Part shown: positions 37,193 to 48,300 of the stretch, piece by piece
Layout of the letters: each line of letters opens with the position of its first letter
How positions within the stretch are numbered: the stretch's first letter is position 1
Origin: Paramacrobiotus metropolitanus
Taxonomy: Eukaryota; Tardigrada; Eutardigrada; Parachela; Macrobiotidae
NCBI RefSeq assembly: GCF_019649055.1
Contig: NW_026570422.1
Coordinates: 62,001 to 126,000 of the forward strand
Length of the DNA stretch: 64,000 nucleotides
Direction of reading: 5' to 3'
Notes under the pieces: model-generated
Seen by the model: the letters and a program-made list of their open reading frames with translations, nothing else
What the model was told of the DNA's origin: nothing
Database searches by the model: none
Program-made: the position numbers and the translations under genes

Positions 37193-38125
37193 TATCACAT
37201 GGTGTACAGATCACTACACGTCGTGTTAATGAAGTGTGATTTTTTTTCTCTAGACAGATTTGTCTAGAGCTCTTGTTTTTCTTTGCGATTCACGTAATTT
37301 TTGGTAAGCCTTTTCGAATAAATTAGAAGCCCTGCCATTTCTGGTTCCAACCAGATTGGCAGGGACAAACCATCTCGCGGAACTGTTCGCCAAGAGGCAC
37401 GAGCCCATCGTTACTCGTGCCTTCCGGCTTCCAGCACATTTCTCCATTCCTTGATACTTTCTCCTTCCCTGATTTTACTCATGACTGTTGATCTGATGTC
37501 GCACTGTTTCCCTGTCTGTTGTATGGAGGCCTGCGGGGCCTGGAGTTTGGGCCGCGGGGAGAACTTAGCTGACCACAGGGGCGGACTGCAGGGGATTTCT
37601 GGGCGCTGTGCTCGATGTGATCTGGGGTTAGCAATTCAACGCTCTGCGTTTCGACCATTAACCAGTGACCTAGCTAGTGCAGTGCTTTGGCGTTCCGTGT
37701 GGGCTTCCTTTGTGTCTGGTGAAGTTGGGAACCGTGGGTCTGGATTCTGGAACCCTGATGGACCCTGACATTTTCATTGCTTTCTCGCTCATTTCATTCC
37801 ACTGTCTGTGACCATCTTCGCGAACCTCCTGGCTGGTGAATCTTCCGAGCTCTGTGGACTGGCGAATGGGACGTGGAAGTTGGGAGTTGGATTTCCTGCT
37901 TGTTGCGCTCGTTGTGATCTGGGGTTATTAATTCAACGCTTTGCGTTTCGACCGCTAACCAGTGACCTAGTTTGTGTAACATGTGGGGGATCTGTCTTTT
38001 AGACGTCTGCTCATCTCGTTTGCCATGTTTTCAGGATTGGTAGATTTGCTTTCTGCGGATTTTGTTCGAAACCTGTATTCCATGTGGTTAACTATTAAAT
38101 TAAAAAGATCACTACATGGTGTATA
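37171..38125. mobile_element. Insertion-like block bounded by a 22-bp direct repeat
   Basis: The 22-mer at 37171-37192 (AAAGATCACTACATGGTG plus TATA) recurs exactly at 38104-38125. Inside, two segments about 300 bp apart are closely similar (about 37610-37670 and 37907-37970; both contain GTGATCTGGGGTTA and AACCAGTGACCTAG). The interior is more GC-rich than the flanks. This could be an inserted element with duplicated ends or a solo-LTR-like remnant. No transposase or polymerase sequence was recognised, so the class is open. Confidence 0.45.
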
Positions 38126-39943
38126 AAGGATTAATAATTTCCGAATTTATTTCATTGCAGAAGAGATGACCTTTCGTAATAGGACTGACTGGATGTGTTC
38201 TTACCTATCTGTTGATACTGGTCCCATGCATCACACACCTCACAGTGGTGCCGGCTAGAGCTATTCCCAAAAGCGGCGATAAATTCCTCCAGGTCATTCT
38301 TCCAACTTTTGTGGCAGCCTCACACCGATGAAGGCCCCACCACTGTCAAAACACGAAACTTCAGGAAAATCTAAGCAAAATCGATGAATTTAGCTGGCGT
38401 TACACCATACTAAAATCTTCAACGCATTTTATAGGCTCTCCAGCTGCCGTGTGGTAGCTGAGAAACGTCAGAGAAGTGTCGCTTTCCACATCGCACTCGC
38501 GGCATAAAGAACGGCGATGCAGTCATCCAGTGCGCGCGTGTGTTACTAAACAAATGCGCAAACTGGTAAACGGGTCAGTATTTATCGGAAAAGCTGAATA
38601 CTTTAGGTGATATCCTAGAGAATGCAACCTTGCGAGTTGCGACTAAGAACGCATAATATATAGTAATAATAATGGTACAGTAGTATTAATCTTATGTATT
38701 TCCGGACAAAAGGAGCGTTCACACACCATCGCCGTTGAGTGTATACAAAGAGTTGCATCCGTTCAACATCTTGGATGATGTTCATACCTGCTGCAAAACA
38801 AGGTCAGCACGGTTGTGGCTCTGTTCAAACAATCGTGGTCGAAAAATTATGCGGATCGCTGTAAAACTGCTTACTGATGTTTGTAGATTCGCGCCATTGC
38901 GCTGATATCCTCCTTCCCGTTCTTCTCTGCCGTGGAATTGATGAATTACTGATAATCATTTCCTGGGAAGCAAAGCGCAGCGTCGACAAACCGCCGCAAC
39001 ATAAACGAATAAAATGCGCAAAAACATAACACTTCAGAAACTTCAGGCTTATTGGAAATTATACTGTACACAAATTTTACACACAATTGCGTTCCTTTGG
39101 TGTTTAATGGCTAATGCCAATACACTACGATCCTGCGATATGATGAATAGTAAAAAAAAAAACAGTAAGCAGAATCTACAGTAAACTTGTAATTTCGCTT
39201 AATGTAGATATAGGTACCTTCGATTACAAATTTAATGCAATCATAGATTAACTTTAATTCTCCAAATTTTAGTAAAATATAACAAACGGCCCGGAATGAA
39301 AAAACCCAAATCGCATGTTTCATATTAACAAAACATTGAAAACGGAGCTCAAGTTGCCAGCAGACTCACCACTCAAGATAACAAAAAATGACAAATTAAA
39401 AAATGAAGTAGGTTAGGGCCAGTAGTTGTCCATTATAAAAAATGCAGTAGTTAGCGCAGCAGACCTGCTATTTTTGATGTAAATGCGTACGCCCTTCTGG
39501 ACGCAGTAAACGCATACATATTGGTGTGGTGCTCGAATTTGTAGCGTAGTCCTTGAGAGTTGAGGAGACTACAGACCCTGCGGCATATACGGTGGCAGCC
39601 GCTCCAACAAATGAAAGTAACATCGCCATGGCAACAAATTAAGCATATACCGATAACGATAACACGTATAAGAGTACTCTTAAACAGATAAACTGGTATC
39701 TGCACACGTGCACGGCCCCCGTAGACATTTAAATACTTGTACAGTACTTACCAACACTACATATACTACAGTACGGCTAGAATGCTAAGTTTTTGAAACA
39801 TCCCAACTAAAGCGAATATCTTTTCCAGAGCTTGACCAATTTTTGCTTCAACCTTGATGAGATAGTCTTCCAGTTCGGCAGTTTCATTCCCTATACGTAG
39901 TGCACCTTTTGAATTTTCCCATAGGATTGCTTGATTGCATACC

Positions 39944-40831
39944 ATGGTGCTCTTACACGTTAAAAAAGGTGATGACGATCTGTTTCTGTTCGAATGTTCT
40001 GTCAGCATCCCCATCACATCCCTTACCATCGAAATAGCCAAGATCCATAACGGTCGTCAAAAGATCTTTCGCATGTGCTCCGAAATGGATTATCTGGCCG
40101 ATCACGGAGTATCCCTTCCAACCAACATGGTCGGCCTTCTACCAGATCAAATCCAGGAACTAAAACTGACCGATCCTGGAGCGACTATGCACACCCCGTC
40201 GGGTGGGTCTATCTCCAATCCCGATCCTCATCTGAAGCGTAACGGTCACGCTCCTGACGAAGAGATGGCGAAACTCTTGAGAACCACGTGTGAAGCAGCC
40301 AAGCAGTCCATTCATAAGAATCTCATCCAACAAGGCACCGTCCTTTCTTATGATCATATAAGCGAACAGTTTCTGAAATTAAGAGATGCGCTGATGGCCG
40401 TGTATCCCATGGGACTGCCCCTGTATGATCCACTCCATGTTGAATCAACCAGCATGGAAGCCGCGGATTTGGACTGTGGATACGGGAGCTTTCGCGATGT
40501 CATTGACCCGCAGAACGCGGTTTTGTGGTGGGCGGGAAAAGAACTCAAGGGGCAAGATGAGAAGCTGCTCCGAAACTTCATTGGTTCTAACGAGAAAACC
40601 AAGATTGTTATTAAGCTGACGCAGAAAGGGTCCGGTGCACCAGGGCGTGAAGCCTGCTATACGGACGAGCAGAGAAAGGCGATGATGGCACAAGCGTTCC
40701 GGCGTCAGCAAGAGGTGGAGAAGCTGATGGAAGATGACGACGACCACTATCTGAATTCCCAGTGGGCGGATAGCCGGGCGTTGAAGAGGTCATTCCAAGG
40801 GATTAACAACATCAAGTTTCGTCCAGTGTAG
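39944..40831 (+). CDS. CFAP298: Cilia- and flagella-associated protein 298 (C21orf59/Kurly family)
   Basis: A 295-residue protein in one uninterrupted exon, close to the usual family length of about 290. CFAP298 acts in the cytoplasm and cilium in assembly and docking of outer axonemal dynein arms, and so is needed for motile cilia or flagella. Conserved blocks seen in order are MVLLHVKKGD at the start, then CSEMDYLADHG, GHAPDEEM, VYPMGLPLYDP, NEKTKIVIKLTQKG and near the C-terminus YLNSQWADSRALKRSF. The start chosen is the ATG at 39944, inside ACCATGG, because it gives the exact family N-terminus; an in-frame TTG three codons upstream is not needed. No frame damage is seen. The absence of introns contrasts with the intron-dense SLC44 gene. 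Confidence 0.96.
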   Translation: MVLLHVKKGDDDLFLFECSVSIPITSLTIEIAKIHNGRQKIFRMCSEMDYLADHGVSLPTNMVGLLPDQIQELKLTDPGATMHTPSGGSISNPDPHLKRNGHAPDEEMAKLLRTTCEAAKQSIHKNLIQQGTVLSYDHISEQFLKLRDALMAVYPMGLPLYDPLHVESTSMEAADLDCGYGSFRDVIDPQNAVLWWAGKELKGQDEKLLRNFIGSNEKTKIVIKLTQKGSGAPGREACYTDEQRKAMMAQAFRRQQEVEKLMEDDDDHYLNSQWADSRALKRSFQGINNIKFRPV

Positions 40832-42788
40832 CAGAGATGTGGAATTCCTGTAGCTCTGTTTATGTACAGATACTGTATATGTACATTGTACAGCGACGCA
40901 TCCTTGGATTTTGCCGATCGCATGACGTTTTTGCGAGAGGACCGGTTGAGATACATCGACAAAAATGTAAGCAATACTTTACAACTAAATTAAGAAAGCA
41001 GTACTTTACAAACAATTAAGTTTAACTATCTGCGAGAATATTGTATTGAATAACACCGAGAAGTTTATTTTACTTATACGGCAAAGCTGCTTTAAAAACA
41101 GAATAAAACGACGTACAAAGTGGATATTTTGTTGTTTTTGTGACTTCACTTCTTTTACCTTCGCGCTTTCCCATAATATTACGCCATTTTGGTGATCGTT
41201 GAATTCAGTAAACACAGTAATTAAGAAAATATTCTTCGCATTGCAATTAATACGAGCACAAGAATGTTTTCGGTAAAATGGTTCATCGATTACTCTAGAG
41301 CTAGTACGAACTGACTGAAAATAAATATTTTTCAGGAATAAATTCAGCATCTGGAGGATCATCGTTTATACTTTCCGCGGCCGGCATAAAAATCCAAACT
41401 GATTCAATGAGAGTCTGCTCTTCAAGTCCAACAATACAGACTGCCGTGGAGGCCGTTGTGGTGTTGGAGCATCTAAATAGAGCCCCGTAGAAACAACAAG
41501 AAACCGTTATCAATTATCTGACCGGTAGAAACCTGATGGGTGTCACCGATTTTATTTCCCATGGGACCAGATTTTGTCTACGAATCATCTATGCATTAGC
41601 GAGGCCGTGAAGCGTCAAAAGGTGGATGAGAGGCGAAGGTTAAGCTACTTTTGTTTGTAAACTGCTGGACGCTTTAGAGGATTTAACGCCTCTGTTGCTG
41701 TATGTTTTACACTCTGATGAGTGTCTACTTGTCCTTAAACCCGAACATTTAAGTACGAGCTATTTTTGTGTTCCTGTCAGCTACGTGGTTCTTACGCCTT
41801 TTATTCGCACAACACCGTGAATAAACGCTAACGGAAGCCTAGTTTTTCCGCATCCCAAAAAATTGATACTAATATTTTCGTTAGAGGAACACCTGCTTAT
41901 TACAGCATCCCATGGGATGATGAGACCGTATTGACATTTGCGGGTGATGTACTGAATTACGAGTATAATATTTTATTAAATGCTTTGCAATTGATGACAG
42001 ACTGACAGTAAATCGTTATTCCGTCCCAAAATACTGGGCTTGTGTAAAATTCCAAAACCTCGTGCTTATAAATCATTTTCTCGTAGCACAAATAAAAGCA
42101 AAAAGCACAGGAAAACGAACAAAAATCGCATGGTTTTCAGACGAGCACACCCCATTTAAAATGTCAAGGTAATTGCGCTAGCATTTATCTAGGATAGATC
42201 CTAGAAAAGCGGATAAGATTCCGCAAGCATAAAGTGAAGCAGTATTGCTTAATCGTGTTATTGCCATTTCATAATTACGAATTCTGCTCATCGAGAGCCA
42301 AATCTACTCGATAAAAATTCTGACAGCAATGCCAGGCCGCAACCAGAAAAACTATCCGGAAATATGAACAGACTCTTTTAAAGCATGATAGACTTCACAA
42401 CAGAAAACATGTATCACGAAAATGTGTATCGCCATCGAACCGTTGCACTACGATTCTCAACAAATCTGCTGTTTTCCGCTTTCTCTATCTGTCATAACAA
42501 GTTATAACCGCCGACGCCGCTTTGAACCTTACCTCTTTCTCCTGAAATACCACCTATCACCTTGCCCACTGCCCAATGACCAGAATGCATAGTCAAACAC
42601 CGAGTCACGTTGGGATCTCCGTGGGAAATCACCGGCAGTCGCCTGTCACAGGCTGACAGGCGACTGCCGGTGGAAATTTTGGCTGCTTCCAGCGAGCAAC
42701 TGTTAAGAACGTGCACTGTAACTACCGTAAGTCAGTTACTGCGCACTATTTCATCTCGTGCGTAATACGAGTAATTGCATACGAAAAC
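40832..42788. other. Intergenic, no gene seen
   Basis: This includes the presumed CFAP298 3' region. Minus-strand codons 41006-41362 stay open for 118 residues but are low in complexity and AT-rich, and they resemble no family. A 19-bp-arm hairpin lies at 42630-42672. Nothing else could be supported. Confidence 0.4.
42630..42672. repeat. Perfect 19-bp hairpin, 5-nt loop
   Basis: Positions 42630-42648 (CACCGGCAGTCGCCTGTCA) pair perfectly with 42654-42672 around the loop CAGGC. There is no T-tract after it, so it is not a Pol III-type terminator. It lies 109 bp before the hAT-type element's target duplication. Confidence 0.85.
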
Positions 42789-43595
42789 CAGAGCCCTGCA
42801 CGAGCCAGGCGGCAGCTCGGCTCTGAAGCGCTGGCGCTCGCGAGCACTTCGACGAGCAGGCGTCGTTTTGCGAATTGCGAACGAGCTGAGCAATGCGAAA
42901 AAAAAAACTGCGAGCGAGCCGAGCGAGCAGGATGGTCGGTGCGAGCGATCGCCTTCGAGCCTACGAACTGACATTGTGCGAACGGAGAGTTTCTGGTACA
43001 AAGTGACATTGACGACCTGAAAACGATCTTAAACCACCGTCACCTTCGCGCTTTCGCGCATTTATTTATTTATTAACTTTCCTAGACCGGTTGGGACTCG
43101 GGACTAAATTTTGATATTTTGTACTCGTAGCCAACAAAAACATTGACAGGTTTATGATCAGTTGAATGATTTCAGAAAGGTGCATTTTAATTTTTGAGCA
43201 TTCTATTATACGTATTTAATTCAGGCCAAATTAAGAAAACTACATCCAGTTGAAAATTAGAGAAATGTATTAGCAAAAAAATGAAAAGCTAATGAAACGG
43301 ACTACCAGTATGGAGATATCTGTATAAGTGATTGTCTGAACATCCAATTACACTTATGTACTGAGTTTTTGTGTTGGTGAAAAGTTTGGTATAATTAATT
43401 CGTGCAAAAAATTGATACGTAAATTTTTGCCGATCTTACGCGAGCCGATTTACCAAAATAAAATTACAGCCGAGTTGAGGCGGAAGTAAATAAAAATTGG
43501 AAAACGAGCGAGCTGAGCGAGCAGGAAGTTTAAAAAAGCAGAAACGAGCGAGTTGAGCAGCACTTTTGCTGCTCGCGCAGGGCTCTAACGAAAAC
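42781..43595. mobile_element. Non-autonomous hAT-type DNA transposon with 8-bp target duplication
   Basis: The element spans 42789-43587 (799 bp) and is flanked by identical 8-bp copies of ACGAAAAC at 42781-42788 and 43588-43595. Its terminal inverted repeats are CAGAGCCCTGCACGAGC (left) and TAGAGCCCTGCGCGAGC (right, read inward), differing at two positions. An 8-bp duplication is characteristic of hAT transposases. Subterminal GAGCGAGC/GAGCAG repeats occur near 42905-42930 and 43505-43560. No transposase frame is present, so it depends on a factor elsewhere. Short open frames over 42711-43020 are by-products of the repeats. Confidence 0.82.
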
Positions 43596-44800
43596 TCCAC
43601 GATCAGAGCCCTTAAAGGCCACGTGCAACGCTATCGCTTCTAAAACGAATTTCATAGAAGAAACGCACGCAAAATCCACTGACTTACCGCATCATGCGAT
43701 GAACAATAGTCGGCCGGCTTCCTTAGCCCCGCCACCATCGTCTTAGCTCCAGTGGGCATGCAACACGCTTCGCTCCTTTCAGGGTCGATCCCCGCATGAA
43801 CTATTCCGCTCCGATTTCTCATCGATTTGTTTCACGCTTTCGCCTTTCCTCCTTCGCCCATACCATCAGAGGCTGAGGTCACCGTCTTGAGGCTGCTTGC
43901 GAGGGATCGTATATCGAGCCTGACTAGCCACAGTCTGAAATGCAATGATTACAGTATTTTTGGCATAAGATAAAATAAAAGAATTTGCAATTTAATTTCC
44001 AATATATTCTGTTGTCGTAAACGCATGATCGGTACATCGTCTACCTGAAAAATCTGTCTTTTATTCTCCCATTAGTTCACCGGCATTGTGCCCGCATTGG
44101 GCAACGAACAGTGATGCAGCAACGAACAGTAGGAATCGAAATTTATACCAGAAATCGTAGTCTAACGGCTGTTAAATGCTTATATCCTAACGCGATACGG
44201 CGAAAGCTGCGCTTGTATTTGCAACACAAAATGTGTCTTTTTGTTGTTCGAGCTACGATTAAATAGTCGTGTTGAAACTTTTTATGAGCAAGATGCTTTG
44301 AATTTAATTTGATCGCTCGCACTCCTCACCGAACTCCCCGCTGCTACACATCCGCACTGGAACTTTACTTCCGCGTTTGCGCAGCGTTTTCCCAGACCGC
44401 TTTCTTGGACATTTCTCTACTTTCATCTCTGTAACTGTCAAAAAAACTTACTTTAAAAATATGGCAAAAAATGTGCAGAACTTGTAAAAATTGTTTCCTA
44501 ACCACCTGGCGTCAGCTTGCATTGAAATTAGTGTAAGTAATGCACACGTACATACGCCAGTAACCCGTGAACAGGGCATATCGACACCATACACTTTTCG
44601 CATCTTTATTAATAATCGCATAAGTTCTGGTAATAAAGAAAGAAATACGCTATCTTATTCACAAACACTACGATCGCACCTTTTTTGCATATTACTGTTT
44701 TCTGCCGCTGTTACCAAAGGAAAGACTTAACATTAACGAAACCGTCGTAACAAATTATCCCCGTCGTAACAAATTATCCCACAGCTAGTTTGTTTCGTTG
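43596..44800. other. Intergenic, no gene seen
   Basis: No exon was recognised. A 17-18 bp word (CGTCGTAACAAATTATCC) is tandemly duplicated at about 44747-44781. A plus-strand frame at 44491-44730 (79 codons) has no domain resemblance. Confidence 0.35.
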
Positions 44801-44804
44801 TTTG

Positions 44805-45200
44805 TTACTGACTAGAAATACGCCTCTTATGAACAAAGTCATCCATGTCGTCTGTCGCGTATGCAGGAATTAGCGAGTACCGACAACACTTCTTACCGGC
44901 AGCGTCCAGATTGTGTTCGCCGGTGCAAGAGGGCATACTGTTGCAGTGGTGGCACACTGGCACTTGAAACCGATCTGGCAGATTAGAATTCACTCCTTCG
45001 ACTCCCGCTTAGGCACACGCGCTCTTGACGCTCGCTGTTTGCCGGTGGTTGTCGATGGCGGCAAAATTCGACTGGTCGTCGCTTGGTTGGACAATTCCAG
45101 CACCAACTCTCTAACTAACAACAAGCGATTAAGGAAAACTCTGAAAAAGTCAAACTAAATTCAAACAAAAACTGGAGAAAGCGGCGATAAAAAGTCAAAA
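44805..45200 (-). pseudogene. Cysteine-rich secreted-ligand-like remnant (possibly TGF-beta superfamily)
   Basis: On the minus strand, an upstream segment (about 45140-45010) is open through a basic stretch containing RASRARVPKRESKE, ending at a stop. It would suit a propeptide with a dibasic/furin-type cleavage site. A following segment in another frame (44993-44805) reads VCHHCNSMPSC, then KKCCRYSLIPAY and a terminal KRR. The KKCCRYSL block recalls the start of the mature domain of myostatin/myoglianin-type ligands, but the later cysteine-knot part is absent. The frame change between the segments is not explained by a clean intron. The family assignment is weak. Confidence 0.3.
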
Positions 45201-45319
45201 CCGGTAATGATAACTTCACCATAAAGAGCAGTCCATAACTAGAGCCATTTGCTGCCAGGCATAAACATTTCTGTAAAAAGAGTTTCCTGAAACAACACCA
45301 ACTTACCAGCTGCACCGCT

Positions 45320-48300
45320 CCAACAGATCCGCTGGGAATATTTCTGCTCTTTTCTTTGCTACCCTAGAGATTCAAGCGGACGTTCAGTCTTACTACCGCT
45401 GATCTCCCAGTGGGCGCCGGTCGGCTGGGCAGCTGGTTGCAGGCGGATTGTCTTGCCCACGTTGAACTGGATTTATTCCATGCTGGTGCGGCGTTCGTGC
45501 GAGGATACAGAGGTGCGATAGGTTGGGGTTGTTGGAAAGTCGAGGCCGTTTGAAGATTTCCTGATCGGGGATGTGCTTTAGCAAAAGCAACGACATTTCC
45601 ATTGATTTCAAACACCAGCAAAGAATAACCTTGGGCATTACGAAATTTCCGCGCTTTAGCTTACAGATAAAAGTATGATGGTAACAAAAATACTACAATC
45701 GAACAAAAGCACAGAGCAAATGAGTACCGAAAACTCCGTCTACAGCTTTGTGCGCAACTTCCGCATCTGAAAAATCCTGGTAGCCACAATACTACAATTC
45801 ACTCCACCACAACATACGTCAACGATCTCTATGACTGTCTTGAAATGTCTTCGTACGAAGAATCTACAGTATTCTTTGACGTTTGTATTGTAAACTAATA
45901 AGCACCCAGTATCTGTATTACTGTCACACTGTGACTTACGAGTATAATGTCCCAAGTACCGAATATATACACATGATACAATATTACTATATTTAGGCAA
46001 TATACGTAACCACCGTGAAATTTTCGACTGTTAGCATGGTGCTATATGCCGGAAAGGTTAGGCATTAGTTATTGATAACCGCTAATAAAAACGGAGGGCA
46101 AAATAACGTAATACAAGCGTAGAGAGATTCACATCCACATAAAAGAAAAAAACAAATAACACCGGTACACAGAACGCCAAGAAGGAACAGAAAAACAATG
46201 ACGTAGTAGGCAAATTTTTCCATTACAGCGCATAAAGAACCGCAGACATGCCTGTTTCACTAGTCTCTGGGATGCTTAAATAACACTGGGGAAAATTAAG
46301 TACAAGATTTCCATGAATAATTTTCAAAAAACTGAACGCTGGATTTCATAACTGGTCAAAGCCACACGGCACGCGACGGCATCATGCAGCATTCGCACTT
46401 CTCAAGGGACGACTGGCCACCCAAAGACAGGGATCACAACACAACTAACACATGCAGCCACACTAGCACCAATCAGAGCTATCAGACGACATTCACAAAA
46501 ATTCTCTCACAGCGTGACCCATGACTTACTCGTTGTTTGCTGGAGGACGGCGATGGCGGAGCTAGACTGCTGGGCTTCTTCCAAGCCAAGGTCACGGGCG
46601 CAGCGGGGCATATGGATCCCCAGGGAGAGCGAGGAGTTCACAAGGCAATTAGCACCGAATTCTGCATTCAGGAAAGGAAAACTAAAACATGGAGTTAATT
46701 GCTGTAACATCCAGCGCACCGTATTGGGATATCTGGTCAGGTGTTTTACCTTGTATTTGTTAATTTATTTATTCTATCTCGTAAATAATTTTTTATCCAA
46801 TGATTTCACTGCCTAACCACAATTCATTTAATAATATCTATCTATTCAGGATAATTTCGTTAAAGAAGTAAAATTTGCAGCATTGCTGCTCTGACACAGT
46901 AACCTACAACGAAACCTGATTCGAACAATCCACAGCAATTTCGGTCGGACTGGCCGCCATAAATAGGAATCACGGGTCGTAAGTTTAGTGCCATGATGTC
47001 GTGGTTTCTCGATGACTGCAAAGTCGCTAGCAATTACAGAGTACTGCAGTCACTCGCACTGTAGTGAAAGGCAACGAGGTTCTCCCGGAAACACCGTGTA
47101 CAAGGCCTCTGATAACACTCTCCACAGGCTGTTACTAACGTAAGCGGTGCTATTTTCTGACAACTCCACAAGATTGAATAGGGTGCATGGTTGACATTTC
47201 GGGCTTGTTTCGTTTAGGAGTTTGTGACGCGACCAGTCATCAGAATGCTAAAAAATCTCACCCGAATTCGGATGCATTTCACTCGCAAAACACTCAGATA
47301 CCTTGCAAAGGTCTACGAAAAATGGCTCAATTAGCCAACCGTTTCAGTTACAAAAAGGAAAGTGTGTGAATTCTGACCAGAGACACAAGGTATCTTAATC
47401 TTTGCGATGTGTGTGTAACATAACTGCCAGTGAGCGACAGTGTACCAACAGCACCGCGAAGAAATTTCCTGAATATTGCGTTGCAGCATTTATAGTGTAG
47501 TTCCAGCAGTTGGGGTGATTGTGTGCAGTTAGATTCGTGTGCGGTTGTTTGTTGCTGTCGTCGTGTGCAGTCAAATAGTACCAGTACCATTGTCACTTTA
47601 ATAAAATCACTAAGCAACGGAACTTTGTACTTCAAAACCTGCGCGTAATATTTCCATAATTCCTTGAGATATCTACGTACTCAACCATAGCGTGGCAAAT
47701 AACGACACAGTAATAATATGAGACCTTTATTGTTTTGCAGTAAGTATGTTTACCGGGTAAACTTTACCCAAAATAAGTGCCTTAGATGCCTGTTTCCGGT
47801 TGCCGATTCTGTTTGTCCGCATCTTTCATTGCAGAAAGAGACATATTAATTTTACAAGCTACAACATTTGACGAAGAAGAAAGTCGTTTGTTCTCCTCGC
47901 CTCCCATTCCGAAACTTTTAGCACTCCAAATCATGGCATACTTCGAGTACGATACCTGATTTGCCCTTTGATTTTCACTGCAACCTGCAAGCCTTTTGGT
48001 TATACGGCCCGCATTGGTTGCCTGATGTGGACATCGCGAATTATCGTGCTGTAGACATTCCTTTGTGTATCACATTTGCATCATCATTCATTAAAGCCCG
48101 GACTACAGCGGTGGCGGATGGTGACCTTGATTTGCTGATGCACTGTTAAATGGGCGCTGTGAAATTTGACGGCGGAGGTAATCCTTTGCTGTATGAAGCG
48201 CTCCGTTCTGATGGCGGTTGCCTCGATCGGTGCGTCAAACGCAACGATTTGGTCGACGTTAACAAGGAATGCCAGCCGGTAAGACGAACCAAATTGTAGA

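Larger units (their letters stand above)
36381..39943. other. Intergenic region between the MACPF gene and CFAP298
   Basis: The two genes are divergently arranged, so this region should carry both promoters. No TATA box is obvious. It contains a hairpin at 37138-37192, an insertion-like block (37171-38125) and AT-rich DNA after 38.1 kb. Minus-strand codons 37250-37447 (65 residues, basic) have no recognisable domain. No gene is called. Confidence 0.4.

Noticed and set aside
42711-43020. Overlapping 75-89-codon frames on both strands as genes
   Set aside because: They lie across the end of the hAT-type element and arise from its GAGCGAGC subterminal repeats.
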